Assembly: GCA_028699735.1 (NCBI GenBank)
Contig: JAQVUB010000067.1
Span: forward strand, 1-9,534
Direction: 5' to 3'
Source: Lentisphaeria bacterium
Lineage (GTDB): Bacteria; Verrucomicrobiota; Lentisphaeria; Oligosphaerales; Oligosphaeraceae
Length of the DNA: 9,534 nt
This document shows, one piece after another, positions 1-6,791 of this stretch; the stretch's first letter is position 1; the number at the start of each line of letters is the position of its first letter. The translations under genes were made by a program, and so were the position numbers. Under the pieces are notes generated by a model that was not told the DNA's origin, searched no databases, and saw nothing but the letters and a program-made list of their open reading frames with translations.

Positions 1-126
1 TTGTTGTCATTGGGTCTGGCTGCCGGAGAGGAAGTGACTCTTGAAGTCAGCGGCCCGGAAGAGGAACTGGTTTGTTCGGATTTAGCGGCTACGTTCACCC
101 GGAAGTTTGATTTTCCGCAATCGTGA
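1..126 (+). CDS. ptsH: HPr-family phosphocarrier protein, C-terminal end (partial)
   Basis: The reading frame is open from base 1 and stops with TGA at 124-126, giving the last 41 residues of a protein whose start lies outside the window. The stretch SLGLAAGEEVTLEVSGPEEE matches the C-terminal half of HPr, where a conserved SLGI/LGL turn precedes a strand (E. coli and Bacillus HPr have TQGTVVTISAEG and AKGAEITISASG there) and the final helix. HPr carries a phosphate from enzyme I to the sugar-specific EII proteins of the phosphotransferase system; in many bacteria it or its paralogues act mainly in carbon regulation. The His-15 and Ser-46 phosphorylation sites would be upstream and cannot be checked, so this could be a regulatory Crh/NPr-type paralogue and the symbol is tentative. 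The next gene begins 34 bases downstream on the same strand, so co-transcription is possible. Confidence 0.72.
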   Translation: MLSLGLAAGEEVTLEVSGPEEELVCSDLAATFTRKFDFPQS

Positions 127-160
127 GAAGCGGTTTTCCATGCAATGAATGGAGGAGCCC

Positions 161-3106
161 ATGCAACAGTTAAAATTGCCTGAACCACTGCTTGGTCAAT
201 GGATTTGGTTGCGGGAGCCGGACACCCGTCAGGAAACCCATTTGTTTTTCCGTCGTGATTTTTGTGTCAGTGAGATGCCTGCTTCCAGTGAAATGTGGAT
301 TACTGCCCGGACTGGTTTTCACTTGTACATCAATGGTCAGCTCTGTGCCATCGGGCCGACTGCCAACCCGACCGAAAACAGTTATGTTTATTGTGTGGAT
401 ATCAATTATCTGACCCAGGTCGGCAACAATCACATAGCCGTGCAGGTTTTCAATGCTAATTCCTCCCTGGCCAATTTCCGAAAAAAGCCGGGCGGATTTT
501 GGGCTCAACTGCAGATTGACGGGCAACCCTTTATTTGGACGGATGATGACTGGAAGTGTCTGGTTCCGGACTGTTATGTGGTTCCGGGGATCATCCAGGG
601 GGTGGGTGCGCCCAGTGTCGAGATCATGGATTTCCGGGCCTATCCTCATGATTGGCAACGGATGGACGTCGCCGCGGTGACCCGGGGCGACTTCGGCAAA
701 GGTCGTGAGCGCATTGAAAAAGCGCCGCCGAAGATGGTTTGGTACCGTCCGCAGATTATTGCGCCCACGGAACAGGGAAAGGCTCTTCTCGAAGCAGCAC
801 CGAACGCGGATGATATTGTTGAAACATGCACTTGGAAGAAAATCGCTTTTGTCGGCGGCTGCCGGCAAATCCGGCAATCTCTCTGGGTGAATTTTCGTTC
901 CCTGACCCGGCAGCATGGTGCCGGTGTTTATGTGGCGGAAACTTTTTTGCATTCGGATTCGGAATGCCGGCAGGACATCTACTGTTTTTGTGATCTGCCC
1001 TACCGCATGTATCTCAATGATGAGCTGGTTTCCGAGCAGGCGGTGGAGCCGACCCCTGTCCATACGGCTCCCAAATGTCGCGGTGAGCGTCGTCTTGGTC
1101 TGGATGAGTATGCGCCTATTTTTCTTGAGATTACGTTGAACAAGGGTTGGAATCGATTGTTGTGGATTGAGGATTGTGCCAGTCATGGTGCCGGCATGAC
1201 GTTGGTTTGGCAGGATGCGCCGAACGGTTCCATTATGATTCGCCAGCATCCCGATGAGCATTCCAAGGAAGGCTGGAGCCAGGCAGGCCCATTGAAAACG
1301 CCCTTGTCTCTGACGCATCCGATCATCACCGTCGATGGTATGGGCAAGCAGGATTATCTGCTGCCGGAGAATCCCGCATGGGATATGAGCGTGGCATTGA
1401 CTGCCTATAATTTTGCTTCCCGGAAAATATTGCCGGAGGCAGTGACCGATGCCACACAGATTTTGATGGACAAATACTTTGTGGTGTTTGATTTTGGTCG
1501 CACGCTGTATGGGTATCCGCATTTGAGTGTTCAGGGTACTGAGGGAGATACCCTGGAGGTGGTTTGCGGAGAGCACTGTGTTGACGGCGAAGTAATACCG
1601 TATGCCGGTGGCAAGCGCAACGCTAGCACTTTGATCTTAAGTGGTGCCAAGGACATCTGGATGTCTGCCACTCCCCGGGGATTTCGCTATATCATGATGA
1701 TTGGCAGTTCCGTGAAGGGCAAGGTGATTGTTGACAATGTTCAGGCCAAGGTATCCAACCGTGATATCGGCAATCGAGGCAGCTTCAACTGTTCGGATGC
1801 GGTTTACAATGAGATCTGGGATACCGGTTCGTTGACTTTGAACAGCACTGTGCGCGGCTGCTATATTGATGCTCCCTGCCGTGACCAGGCGCAATACATC
1901 AGCGACGCAATGATTCAGGCCTGGGCAGGCTTCCATCTGTTTGGGGATTTCGAACTGTCCGCTACTGCACTGGACGACTTCGCAAGAACTCAGCTGGAGA
2001 CCGGCGAACTGAATTCCGTCAGTCCCTCCGGATTGTTCCAGGCGGTGCCGGATTTTTCATTGCTCTGGGTGGTTTGGCTGCATCGGCATATTCAGTATAC
2101 TGGCAATGAAGCATTTATCCGGCGCATGTTGCCGGTGCTGGAAAAGTTGCTCAATTATTATGACCGTCTGGCCGTGTCTCCAGACGGAGTGCTGGGGGAT
2201 CTGCGCAATTATCTGGGTACCTATTGTTTCCTCGATCATGATGATCTGGACCGGCAGGGAATCAGCACCGGATTAAACGGAATTTACTGCCGGGCTTTGA
2301 GTTGCGCGGCCTGGCTCAGTGATTTTGTCGGACGCACAGATTTGACGGCTCTTTACCGGCGGCGTGCGGCATCGGTATCCAATCAGTTGCGGCGTCTGAC
2401 CTGGAATCCCGAAAAAGGGCTTTTTGCTGACAGTTTTCATCACGATGGGAGCCTGTCGGAGCAGTATTCCTGGCAGAGCAATGTACTGGCTTTATACGGG
2501 GGGATTGCTTTGCCGGAAACCTACGAGGCGATCTGGGGAACTTTTTTCAAGGATTTGCCTCCGTATGAATTGCGGGTTCGCTCTGACTACAACAATCCTT
2601 ACTTCAAGTATTTTTTGCTGGAGGTAGCGTGTGCTTTAGGGAAGTCACTGTGGGCCTTGAAATTTATCCGTTATTATTGGGGTAAGATGCTGGATGCCGG
2701 TGCCGTTACCTGGTGGGAGTTGTTTGATCCGGAGGGTGATGATCAGAATCAGCGTCAGACCAGTAAATGTCAGGGTTATGCTGTTTCCCCGAATGGTTTT
2801 CTGATTTCTGAACTGGTCGGCATCCGGCCGGCGGCTCCGGGCATGAGCCGGGTGGTGTTCAATCCCTGTCCGAGAGCCTGTGCCTGGGTCAAGGCACAAA
2901 TTCCTACTCCGTTCGGCAAACTCAAAGTCGAATGGAAAAAGAATGTGGATCAGGTTTTTGAAGCGAATATCTCGGCCAACTATCCGGTGGAAGTGATTCC
3001 TATTTTGGATCCCGAGATGTCTGAAAGCGCGGTGTTCCAGGTCAGTGAAGAAGTTTCCATTATGACCAGCGATGAGGATGAGAATGCCGAGGAAAGCAAC
3101 ACCTGA
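161..3106 (+). CDS. GH78-type alpha-L-rhamnosidase-like protein
   Basis: This 981-residue protein has the multi-domain build of bacterial alpha-L-rhamnosidases, which remove terminal L-rhamnose from glycans and glycosides. An N-terminal beta-sandwich (about residues 12-165) holds GQWIWL and FHLYINGQL. A jelly-roll region contains the family's D-F-G motif (444-446, in VFDFGRTLYGYP) and RGFRY (506-510). An (alpha/alpha)6 barrel spans about 540-880, and a C-terminal beta-sandwich follows with PFGKLKVEW. The barrel motif reads DAPCRDQAQYISD (569-581), where most family members have CPxRE or CPxRDE with the general-acid Glu; here Asp-575/Gln-576 occupy that place. The candidate general base is present as Glu-853 in TWWELFD. 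No signal peptide or membrane segment is visible, so it is probably cytoplasmic and acts on imported oligosaccharides. I chose ATG 161 because GGAGGAG at 151-157 is well spaced for it; an ATG at 149 overlaps that site. The tail is acidic (TSDEDENAEES). The fold family is fairly sure; the substrate and activity are not. Confidence 0.82.
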   Translation: MQQLKLPEPLLGQWIWLREPDTRQETHLFFRRDFCVSEMPASSEMWITARTGFHLYINGQLCAIGPTANPTENSYVYCVDINYLTQVGNNHIAVQVFNANSSLANFRKKPGGFWAQLQIDGQPFIWTDDDWKCLVPDCYVVPGIIQGVGAPSVEIMDFRAYPHDWQRMDVAAVTRGDFGKGRERIEKAPPKMVWYRPQIIAPTEQGKALLEAAPNADDIVETCTWKKIAFVGGCRQIRQSLWVNFRSLTRQHGAGVYVAETFLHSDSECRQDIYCFCDLPYRMYLNDELVSEQAVEPTPVHTAPKCRGERRLGLDEYAPIFLEITLNKGWNRLLWIEDCASHGAGMTLVWQDAPNGSIMIRQHPDEHSKEGWSQAGPLKTPLSLTHPIITVDGMGKQDYLLPENPAWDMSVALTAYNFASRKILPEAVTDATQILMDKYFVVFDFGRTLYGYPHLSVQGTEGDTLEVVCGEHCVDGEVIPYAGGKRNASTLILSGAKDIWMSATPRGFRYIMMIGSSVKGKVIVDNVQAKVSNRDIGNRGSFNCSDAVYNEIWDTGSLTLNSTVRGCYIDAPCRDQAQYISDAMIQAWAGFHLFGDFELSATALDDFARTQLETGELNSVSPSGLFQAVPDFSLLWVVWLHRHIQYTGNEAFIRRMLPVLEKLLNYYDRLAVSPDGVLGDLRNYLGTYCFLDHDDLDRQGISTGLNGIYCRALSCAAWLSDFVGRTDLTALYRRRAASVSNQLRRLTWNPEKGLFADSFHHDGSLSEQYSWQSNVLALYGGIALPETYEAIWGTFFKDLPPYELRVRSDYNNPYFKYFLLEVACALGKSLWALKFIRYYWGKMLDAGAVTWWELFDPEGDDQNQRQTSKCQGYAVSPNGFLISELVGIRPAAPGMSRVVFNPCPRACAWVKAQIPTPFGKLKVEWKKNVDQVFEANISANYPVEVIPILDPEMSESAVFQVSEEVSIMTSDEDENAEESNT

Positions 3107-3240
3107 GAAGCTTTTTTAACAACGAACAACACGAAAAGGCACGAAAAAAATCATGGAAGTGGCGTTGGCTGTTAGCATTCGTCGCCACTTCCATGATTTT
3201 TTTCGTGCCTTTTCGTGTTTTTCGTTGTTTAAAAATCTTC
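3107..3240. repeat. Large intergenic inverted repeat, copy 1 (possible bidirectional terminator)
   Basis: The arms 3112-3164 and 3183-3235 are complementary at 51 of 53 positions, with the 37 loop-proximal pairs uninterrupted, around an 18-base loop (3165-3182). Pairing extends weakly outwards to GAAG (3107-3110) and CTTC (3237-3240). The left arm starts TTTTTTAACAACGAA and continues as CACGAAAA and CACGAAAAAAA units ending in ATCATGGAAGTGGCG. It lies between two convergent genes, starts directly after the rhamnosidase-like stop codon, and supplies the stop and last codons of the pyruvyl transferase gene. Both transcripts would carry the hairpin, so a terminator or 3'-end stabilising role is plausible, but the stem is far larger than a normal intrinsic terminator. 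Related copies are at 4536, 6574 and 9313. Confidence 0.93.
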
Positions 3241-4437
3241 GCCGGATTGCAGGCGCAAGATTTCCGTTTTCAGAATATTTTTGGCGAAATCGAGTCTTTG
3301 CCGCATCTGCGCATAAACATTTTCCGCCCGTTTTTTGAAGGCGCTGTCGTCGCCGGCATGAAAGCGTTCGATTTCGGCTTCGATTTTTGCAAAGTTGCAA
3401 TGCTCGACACTTCCTGCGCTTGTCAAGTTGAAAAGTTTCAGGAAGTTGCTGATCTTGGATCCACGGCCGATTCCGATCAGCGGGGTACGGACATTTGCGG
3501 CAAGGATCAGCAGATGCAGACGGCTGCTGACGATCACCTCACAACACTGGGCGGCCGCCTGCACATCTGCAGGAAGAGTACTGTTCACCCATTCGATTTT
3601 CTGCGGATCGAGGGTTTTGGCAAGCCGCTCCATAAGGGTTCGGTCAGTGATCGGATTCATGGGGATGAAAACAATATGACAGCCCTTGGTTTGCAAACGA
3701 TGCCATAACTCAATAAGAGATTGCTCGTCCATAAGTTGCCGCTGGGCAGAAATGCAAAAGCCGATTTTGCGAACGCCGGCTATTTTGCGAATGGGAGAAA
3801 TCTGAGCGGTTTCCTGATAAATTGCACTGTCGGCTGCATAAATCGCGTTGACAAAGCCACTTTTTTGCAAACAATCCAGGCTTTCTTTATCGCGAAGAAC
3901 TACCAGACGGCAATGTTCAAGCGCGTCTTTGAGCCTGGCATAAATCCGTTTTATGAGCCATCGTTCACCCAGGGCGACAAAGTCGATGCTACGAAAGGTC
4001 AAGAAACCAGCCAGTTTCAGCAGTTTTTCTTTTTTACCGGCAATCCGGAAGTGGGCGGGGTTGAACTGCGCATCCATCCCAACCCCCCAGACAAAAGTGG
4101 GAACCCCTTTTTTTTGAGCGGCTTTCAGAAGTTTTACGCCGACAGCCGGGTAATCAGAGAGTCCGGTGGCCCCGCACCAGCAATACAAATCGTGTTCTGC
4201 AGCGAGTCTGGCAAAACCGGACAGTCTGAGTGCAGGATCGAAGCCATACAGGGGAGCGCATTGTACCTGGAGCCGTTCTGAAGTTGCCGGATCTGCAGTA
4301 CAGACGGTTATTTCCACAGCGGAAAAAAGTTCACGAAAGATGGAAACCGCAGAAGCCAGAATGGCCTCATCTCCAATGTTGTTGCAGCCTAGCGGGATGC
4401 CACCAAGGAGAACTTTCAGTCTATGCTTTTTTACCAT
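3229..4437 (-). CDS. Polysaccharide pyruvyl transferase family protein
   Basis: This 402-residue protein resembles the polysaccharide pyruvyl transferase family (CsaB/WcaK type, PF04230), members of which transfer pyruvyl groups from phosphoenolpyruvate to sugars of exopolysaccharides, cell-wall polymers or lipid-linked glycans. Seen in the sequence: an N-terminal Rossmann-like strand and loop LLGGIPLGCNNIGDEAIL (10-27) matching the family's GNxGDEA motif; VVLRDKES (179-186); AADSA (201-205); and the C-terminal signature VSSRLHLLILA (303-313), followed by a G-x-GRGSKI segment. It has no clear signal peptide, as expected for a cytoplasmic enzyme. The frame is open to 4548, but I place the start at ATG 4437 because GGAAGAG lies just before it and the conserved fold begins within ten residues; ATG 4488 has no ribosome site. 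The TAA stop lies within the end of repeat copy 1 and copy 2 lies upstream. No capsule or wall-polymer genes adjoin it, so the acceptor sugar is unknown. Confidence 0.82.
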   Translation of the reverse strand: MVKKHRLKVLLGGIPLGCNNIGDEAILASAVSIFRELFSAVEITVCTADPATSERLQVQCAPLYGFDPALRLSGFARLAAEHDLYCWCGATGLSDYPAVGVKLLKAAQKKGVPTFVWGVGMDAQFNPAHFRIAGKKEKLLKLAGFLTFRSIDFVALGERWLIKRIYARLKDALEHCRLVVLRDKESLDCLQKSGFVNAIYAADSAIYQETAQISPIRKIAGVRKIGFCISAQRQLMDEQSLIELWHRLQTKGCHIVFIPMNPITDRTLMERLAKTLDPQKIEWVNSTLPADVQAAAQCCEVIVSSRLHLLILAANVRTPLIGIGRGSKISNFLKLFNLTSAGSVEHCNFAKIEAEIERFHAGDDSAFKKRAENVYAQMRQRLDFAKNILKTEILRLQSGEDF

Positions 4438-4488
4438 AAGCTCTTCCGGGCGTGATCCGGTGGGGTCTTTCTGAATCGGTTCTTTCAT

Positions 4489-4523
4489 ATGACAAAATGT
4501 AATCTTGATTTCGCTTTTGTCAT
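4489..4523 (-). promoter_or_regulatory. 9-bp inverted repeat with possible promoter of the pyruvyl transferase gene
   Basis: ATGACAAAA (4489-4497) and TTTTGTCAT (4515-4523) are perfect inverted copies separated by 17 bases. Read on the minus strand, ATGACA resembles a -35 box and, 16 bases on, TACATT resembles a -10 box, upstream of the chosen start at 4437. The symmetry could mark a dimeric repressor site covering the promoter, or be an RNA stem. The inverted repeat is seen directly; the promoter assignment is inferred and weak. Confidence 0.35.
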
Positions 4524-4535
4524 TTTGAAGGGGAA

Positions 4536-4644
4536 TTTTTTTAAACAACGAAAAGCACGAAACGACCCGAAAAAAAATTCATCGGATGAACAACGCATAC
4601 CCGCAGTCAAAGCCACTTCCCATGAACGTATTTGAATTTTTTGG
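4536..4644. repeat. Intergenic hairpin repeat, copy 2 (right arm degraded)
   Basis: The left arm (4536-4582) begins with seven T, then AAACAACGAAAAGCACGAA and ACGACCCGAAAAAAAATTCAT, matching the arms of copies 1 and 3. A recognisable but damaged right side follows: TTCCCATGAA (4617-4626), an intervening stretch, then AATTTTTTGG (4635-4644). The outer TTCGTGCTTTTCGTTG part expected of a right arm is not recognisable. The loop-proximal GCCACTTCCCATGAA recalls the GCCACTTCCATGA of copy 1. It lies between the divergently transcribed pyruvyl transferase gene and rplU. Confidence 0.75.
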
Positions 4645-4709
4645 TTACCAGTTTTACCTGCACGGCAAGAAATAAAGGCGATTTGGATTGCAGGAATGAA
4701 ATCATGTGC

Positions 4710-4731
4710 TACATTACATAGATTACATTTT
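4710..4731 (+). promoter_or_regulatory. Possible rplU promoter region with repeated ATTACAT
   Basis: The stretch TACATTACATAGATTACATTTT contains overlapping TACATT/TACATA sequences resembling -10 boxes; a poor -35 candidate, TTGCAG, sits at 4688-4693, 16 bases before the first. The rplU start codon is about 80 bases downstream, leaving room for a leader. The 12-mer AGATTACATTTT here (4720-4731) also occurs on the opposite strand at 4494-4505 in front of the divergent gene. The assignment rests only on rough consensus matches. Confidence 0.25.
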
Positions 4732-4809
4732 CATAACAAGCGTCGGGCAGCTTATTTCCGGGTTTTAGTCCGGATGGCTGGGGCAGACAGATAATCGGAG
4801 AACAAGGCA

Positions 4810-5124
4810 ATGTACGCAATCATTAAAGCGAGTGGGAAGCAGTATAAAGTCGAGCCGGGCAAGAAGTTTGAGCTGGATCGTGTATCCAGTGAGCCTGGTG
4901 AAGTGATCGACTTGACTGAGGTTTTGTTTTATTCCAACGAGGGGCAATCCACGATTGGCGATCCGACGATTTCTGGTGCCTGTGTTAAAGCGGAAGTGGT
5001 TGAGCATTTTCGCGGGCCGAAACTGATTGTTTTCAAGATGAAACGCCGTAAACGCAGCCGGGTCAAGAAAGGTCACCGTCAAGAGATGACCCGTTTGAAA
5101 GTCACGGAGATTGTGTTGGGCTGA
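4810..5124 (+). CDS. rplU: 50S ribosomal protein L21 (bL21)
   Basis: The 104-residue product is a full-length bL21, a protein of the large ribosomal subunit that contacts 23S rRNA. It opens with MYAIIKASGKQYKVEPG, the typical bL21 start, has the KMKRRKRSRVKKGHRQ basic patch (about 76-91), and ends in the usual strand TRLKVTEI. Length agrees with the family norm of about 100-105. The ATG has GGAG (4797-4800) nine bases upstream. In most bacteria rplU is followed at once by rpmA (bL27), but here a terminator-like hairpin and then tyrS follow, with no room for rpmA. Identification is secure. Confidence 0.97.
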   Translation: MYAIIKASGKQYKVEPGKKFELDRVSSEPGEVIDLTEVLFYSNEGQSTIGDPTISGACVKAEVVEHFRGPKLIVFKMKRRKRSRVKKGHRQEMTRLKVTEIVLG

Positions 5125-5176
5125 GCTTGGCCGGTCATGGAGCAATTCCGGAAGATCATTGACTGGTTTTAGTGCG

Positions 5177-5224
5177 ACGGCGCGATTCTGGCATGCAGAT
5201 GCCGGGGACGCGCCGTTTTGTTTT
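5177..5224 (+). terminator. Rho-independent-type terminator after rplU
   Basis: ACGGCGCG (5177-5184) pairs perfectly with CGCGCCGT (5209-5216), and inside it GGCAT (5190-5194) pairs with ATGCC (5199-5203) around GCAG. The outer stem runs straight into TTTTGTTTT (5216-5224), as expected of an intrinsic terminator. It lies 52 bases after the rplU stop and ends about 30 bases before tyrS, so it either ends the rplU transcript or acts as an attenuator for tyrS. Confidence 0.75.
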
Positions 5225-5254
5225 ACAATGGCAGTTTTTGAGATGGTTTTGACA

Positions 5255-6535
5255 ATGAATGCATGGGCAATTTTACAGGAGCGCGGGTTTATTCATCAGG
5301 CGACAGATGGGGAGGAGATGGAGCGTCGTTTGAAGGAAGGGCCGGCGACTTTTTATGTCGGCTTTGATCCGACTGGAAACAGCCTTCATATCGGGCATTT
5401 GCTGCCGGTGATGGCGATGCGCTGGCTGCAGAGTTGCGGACATCGGCCGGTGGCGTTGGTGGGTGGCGGTACAGCTATGATCGGGGATCCTTCCGGCAAA
5501 ACCGAGGCTCGTCCAATCATCAGTATCGAAGAGATTGACACCAACGTGGACAGTCTGCAGAAACAGCTCGCACGCTTTTTGGATTTCAGCGACGGGAAAG
5601 CGCTGATGGTCAACAATGCCGACTGGTTGCGCGGCCTGAAATTCATCGATTTTCTGCGGGATATTGGGAAGCTTTTCAGCGTGAATAAAATGCTGACAGC
5701 CGAATCGGTGAAAATCCGCTTGGAGACCGGGCTTTCCTTTTTGGAATTCAGTTATCCGCTGCTGCAGGCTTATGATTTCAGTGTTTTGTTTCGCGATTGC
5801 GGCTGTCAGTTTCAGTTTGGCGGCCAGGATCAGTGGGGCAATATTGTGGCCGGTGTCGATTTGACCAGGCGCCTGCATGGGGCTTCGGTGCATGGGGCGA
5901 CTTTCCCTTTGCTGCTGAAGAGTGACGGTACGAAATTCGGGAAGACAGCCGGTGCTGCGGTCTGGCTGGATGCCCATCGTACGACTCCTTTTGATTACTA
6001 TCAATTCTGGCGCAATGTGGAGGATGCCGAGGTAGCAAAGCTGCTTGGATTTTTCACCTGCCTGCCGATGTCGGAAGTGCGCGCTCTTGGCAGCCTGGTT
6101 GCCCCGCAGATCAATCGTGCCAAAGAGATTCTGGCATATGAGGCGACCAGTCTGGCGCATGGGCATCAGGAAGCCGCCAAAGCCTATCTGGCCGCCGGCG
6201 GGGAATTCGGCTTTGCGGATCCGGAGGGGCTGATTCCGACCAGCAGCCGACTTGCGGAAGTCAAGCCGGAATCGGGTACGGAGAGCATTCCTTCGCTGCT
6301 GTTGAGCTTGGAGGAGCTTGCTGATGGGCTGGGGATTTTGAATCTGCTGGTGAAAGCGGGTTTGAGTTCGTCCAACAGTGAAGCTCGCCGGCTGATCAAA
6401 GGTGGCGGCTGTTATATGGATGATCTGCGTATCAGTGATGAGCGACAGGTGGTCGTCAAGGAAGATTTTAAAGAGGGTGTTTTGACTTTAAGGGCGGGGA
6501 AAAAAGCGCGCAAACGGATCCTTCTGCAAAGCTGA
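5255..6535 (+). CDS. tyrS: Tyrosyl-tRNA synthetase
   Basis: The 426-residue product charges tRNA-Tyr with tyrosine in the cytoplasm. The class I catalytic domain shows YVGFDPTGNSLHIGH with the HIGH motif at 45-48, the tyrosine-pocket segments YPLLQAYDF (167-175) and QFGGQDQWGN (187-196), and the KFGKT loop at 227-231. A C-terminal S4-like RNA-binding domain follows (about 355-420: LLVKAGLSSSNSEARRLIKGGG). Length matches the usual bacterial TyrRS of about 420. I start it at ATG 5255 because MNAWAILQERGFIHQATD aligns with the standard N-terminus (as in MNxxxxLxERGxxxQxTD); the frame stays open upstream to 5111, but that part is unlike the family, crosses the terminator hairpin, and ATG 5228 and 5243 have no better ribosome site. 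The Shine-Dalgarno signal for 5255 is weak (GAGATGG at 5240-5246). Confidence 0.96.
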   Translation: MNAWAILQERGFIHQATDGEEMERRLKEGPATFYVGFDPTGNSLHIGHLLPVMAMRWLQSCGHRPVALVGGGTAMIGDPSGKTEARPIISIEEIDTNVDSLQKQLARFLDFSDGKALMVNNADWLRGLKFIDFLRDIGKLFSVNKMLTAESVKIRLETGLSFLEFSYPLLQAYDFSVLFRDCGCQFQFGGQDQWGNIVAGVDLTRRLHGASVHGATFPLLLKSDGTKFGKTAGAAVWLDAHRTTPFDYYQFWRNVEDAEVAKLLGFFTCLPMSEVRALGSLVAPQINRAKEILAYEATSLAHGHQEAAKAYLAAGGEFGFADPEGLIPTSSRLAEVKPESGTESIPSLLLSLEELADGLGILNLLVKAGLSSSNSEARRLIKGGGCYMDDLRISDERQVVVKEDFKEGVLTLRAGKKARKRILLQS

Positions 6536-6573
6536 TGGTAATGCGTCAGTTAAACTTGGTAACAGAGGAATTC

Positions 6574-6698
6574 TTTTTAACAACAAAAAGCACGAACCGA
6601 CGCGAAAAAATTTCATGGGAAACGGTTTTTACTGGGGAAATTCGTTGTTCATCCCATGAAATTTTTTCGGGTCGTTAGTGTCTTTCGTTGTAAAAAAA
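6574..6698. repeat. Large intergenic inverted repeat, copy 3
   Basis: Arms 6574-6620 and 6652-6698 are each 47 bases long and flank a 31-base loop. The inner 18 pairs (CGAAAAAATTTCATGGGA against its complement) are perfect; the outer halves pair with several mismatches and need small indels. The left arm reads TTTTTAACAACAAAAAGCACG and then GACGCG before the inner stem, so it belongs to the family of copy 1, but its inner stem differs. It lies in the 256-base gap between tyrS and lpxA, where it might end the tyrS transcript. Confidence 0.9.
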
Positions 6699-6718
6699 TA
6701 CTGCTGCACTCAGCTTCA

Positions 6719-6747
6719 CTGACAGATTACAGCTGATGCAAGATTAA
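6719..6747 (+). promoter_or_regulatory. Possible lpxA promoter
   Basis: CTGACA (6719-6724, five of six to the -35 consensus) is followed after 17 bases by GATTAA (6742-6747, a weak -10), 44 bases before the lpxA start and just downstream of repeat copy 3. The spacing is right but the -10 is poor, so this is only a candidate. Confidence 0.28.
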
Positions 6748-6791
6748 ACAGGGTTGATGCCTGATATTGAAGTAAAAACGAAAGGGTGGAC

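Noticed and set aside
170..1576. A 468-codon open frame antisense to the rhamnosidase-like gene
   Set aside because: The encoded sequence resembles no family, and the opposite strand encodes a clearly recognisable multi-domain enzyme; it is a codon-use shadow.
4438..4548. An upstream extension of the pyruvyl transferase frame to a TTG start at 4548
   Set aside because: The extension begins inside repeat copy 2, has no ribosome site and is unlike the family; ATG 4437 has a good site.
5111..5254. An upstream extension of tyrS starting at 5111
   Set aside because: It runs through the terminator hairpin, starts inside rplU and is not like TyrRS N-termini.
5125..5254. A T-box riboswitch ahead of tyrS
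   Set aside because: The leader is too short for stem I and I see no T-box sequence; only a simple terminator-type hairpin is supported.
5273..6166. A 297-codon open frame antisense to tyrS
   Set aside because: It is a shadow of the conserved TyrRS frame with HIGH and KFGKT motifs.
3107..6698. CRISPR array or insertion sequence based on the recurring repeats
   Set aside because: The repeats are far apart, intergenic and palindromic with no regular spacers, and no cas or transposase gene is present.
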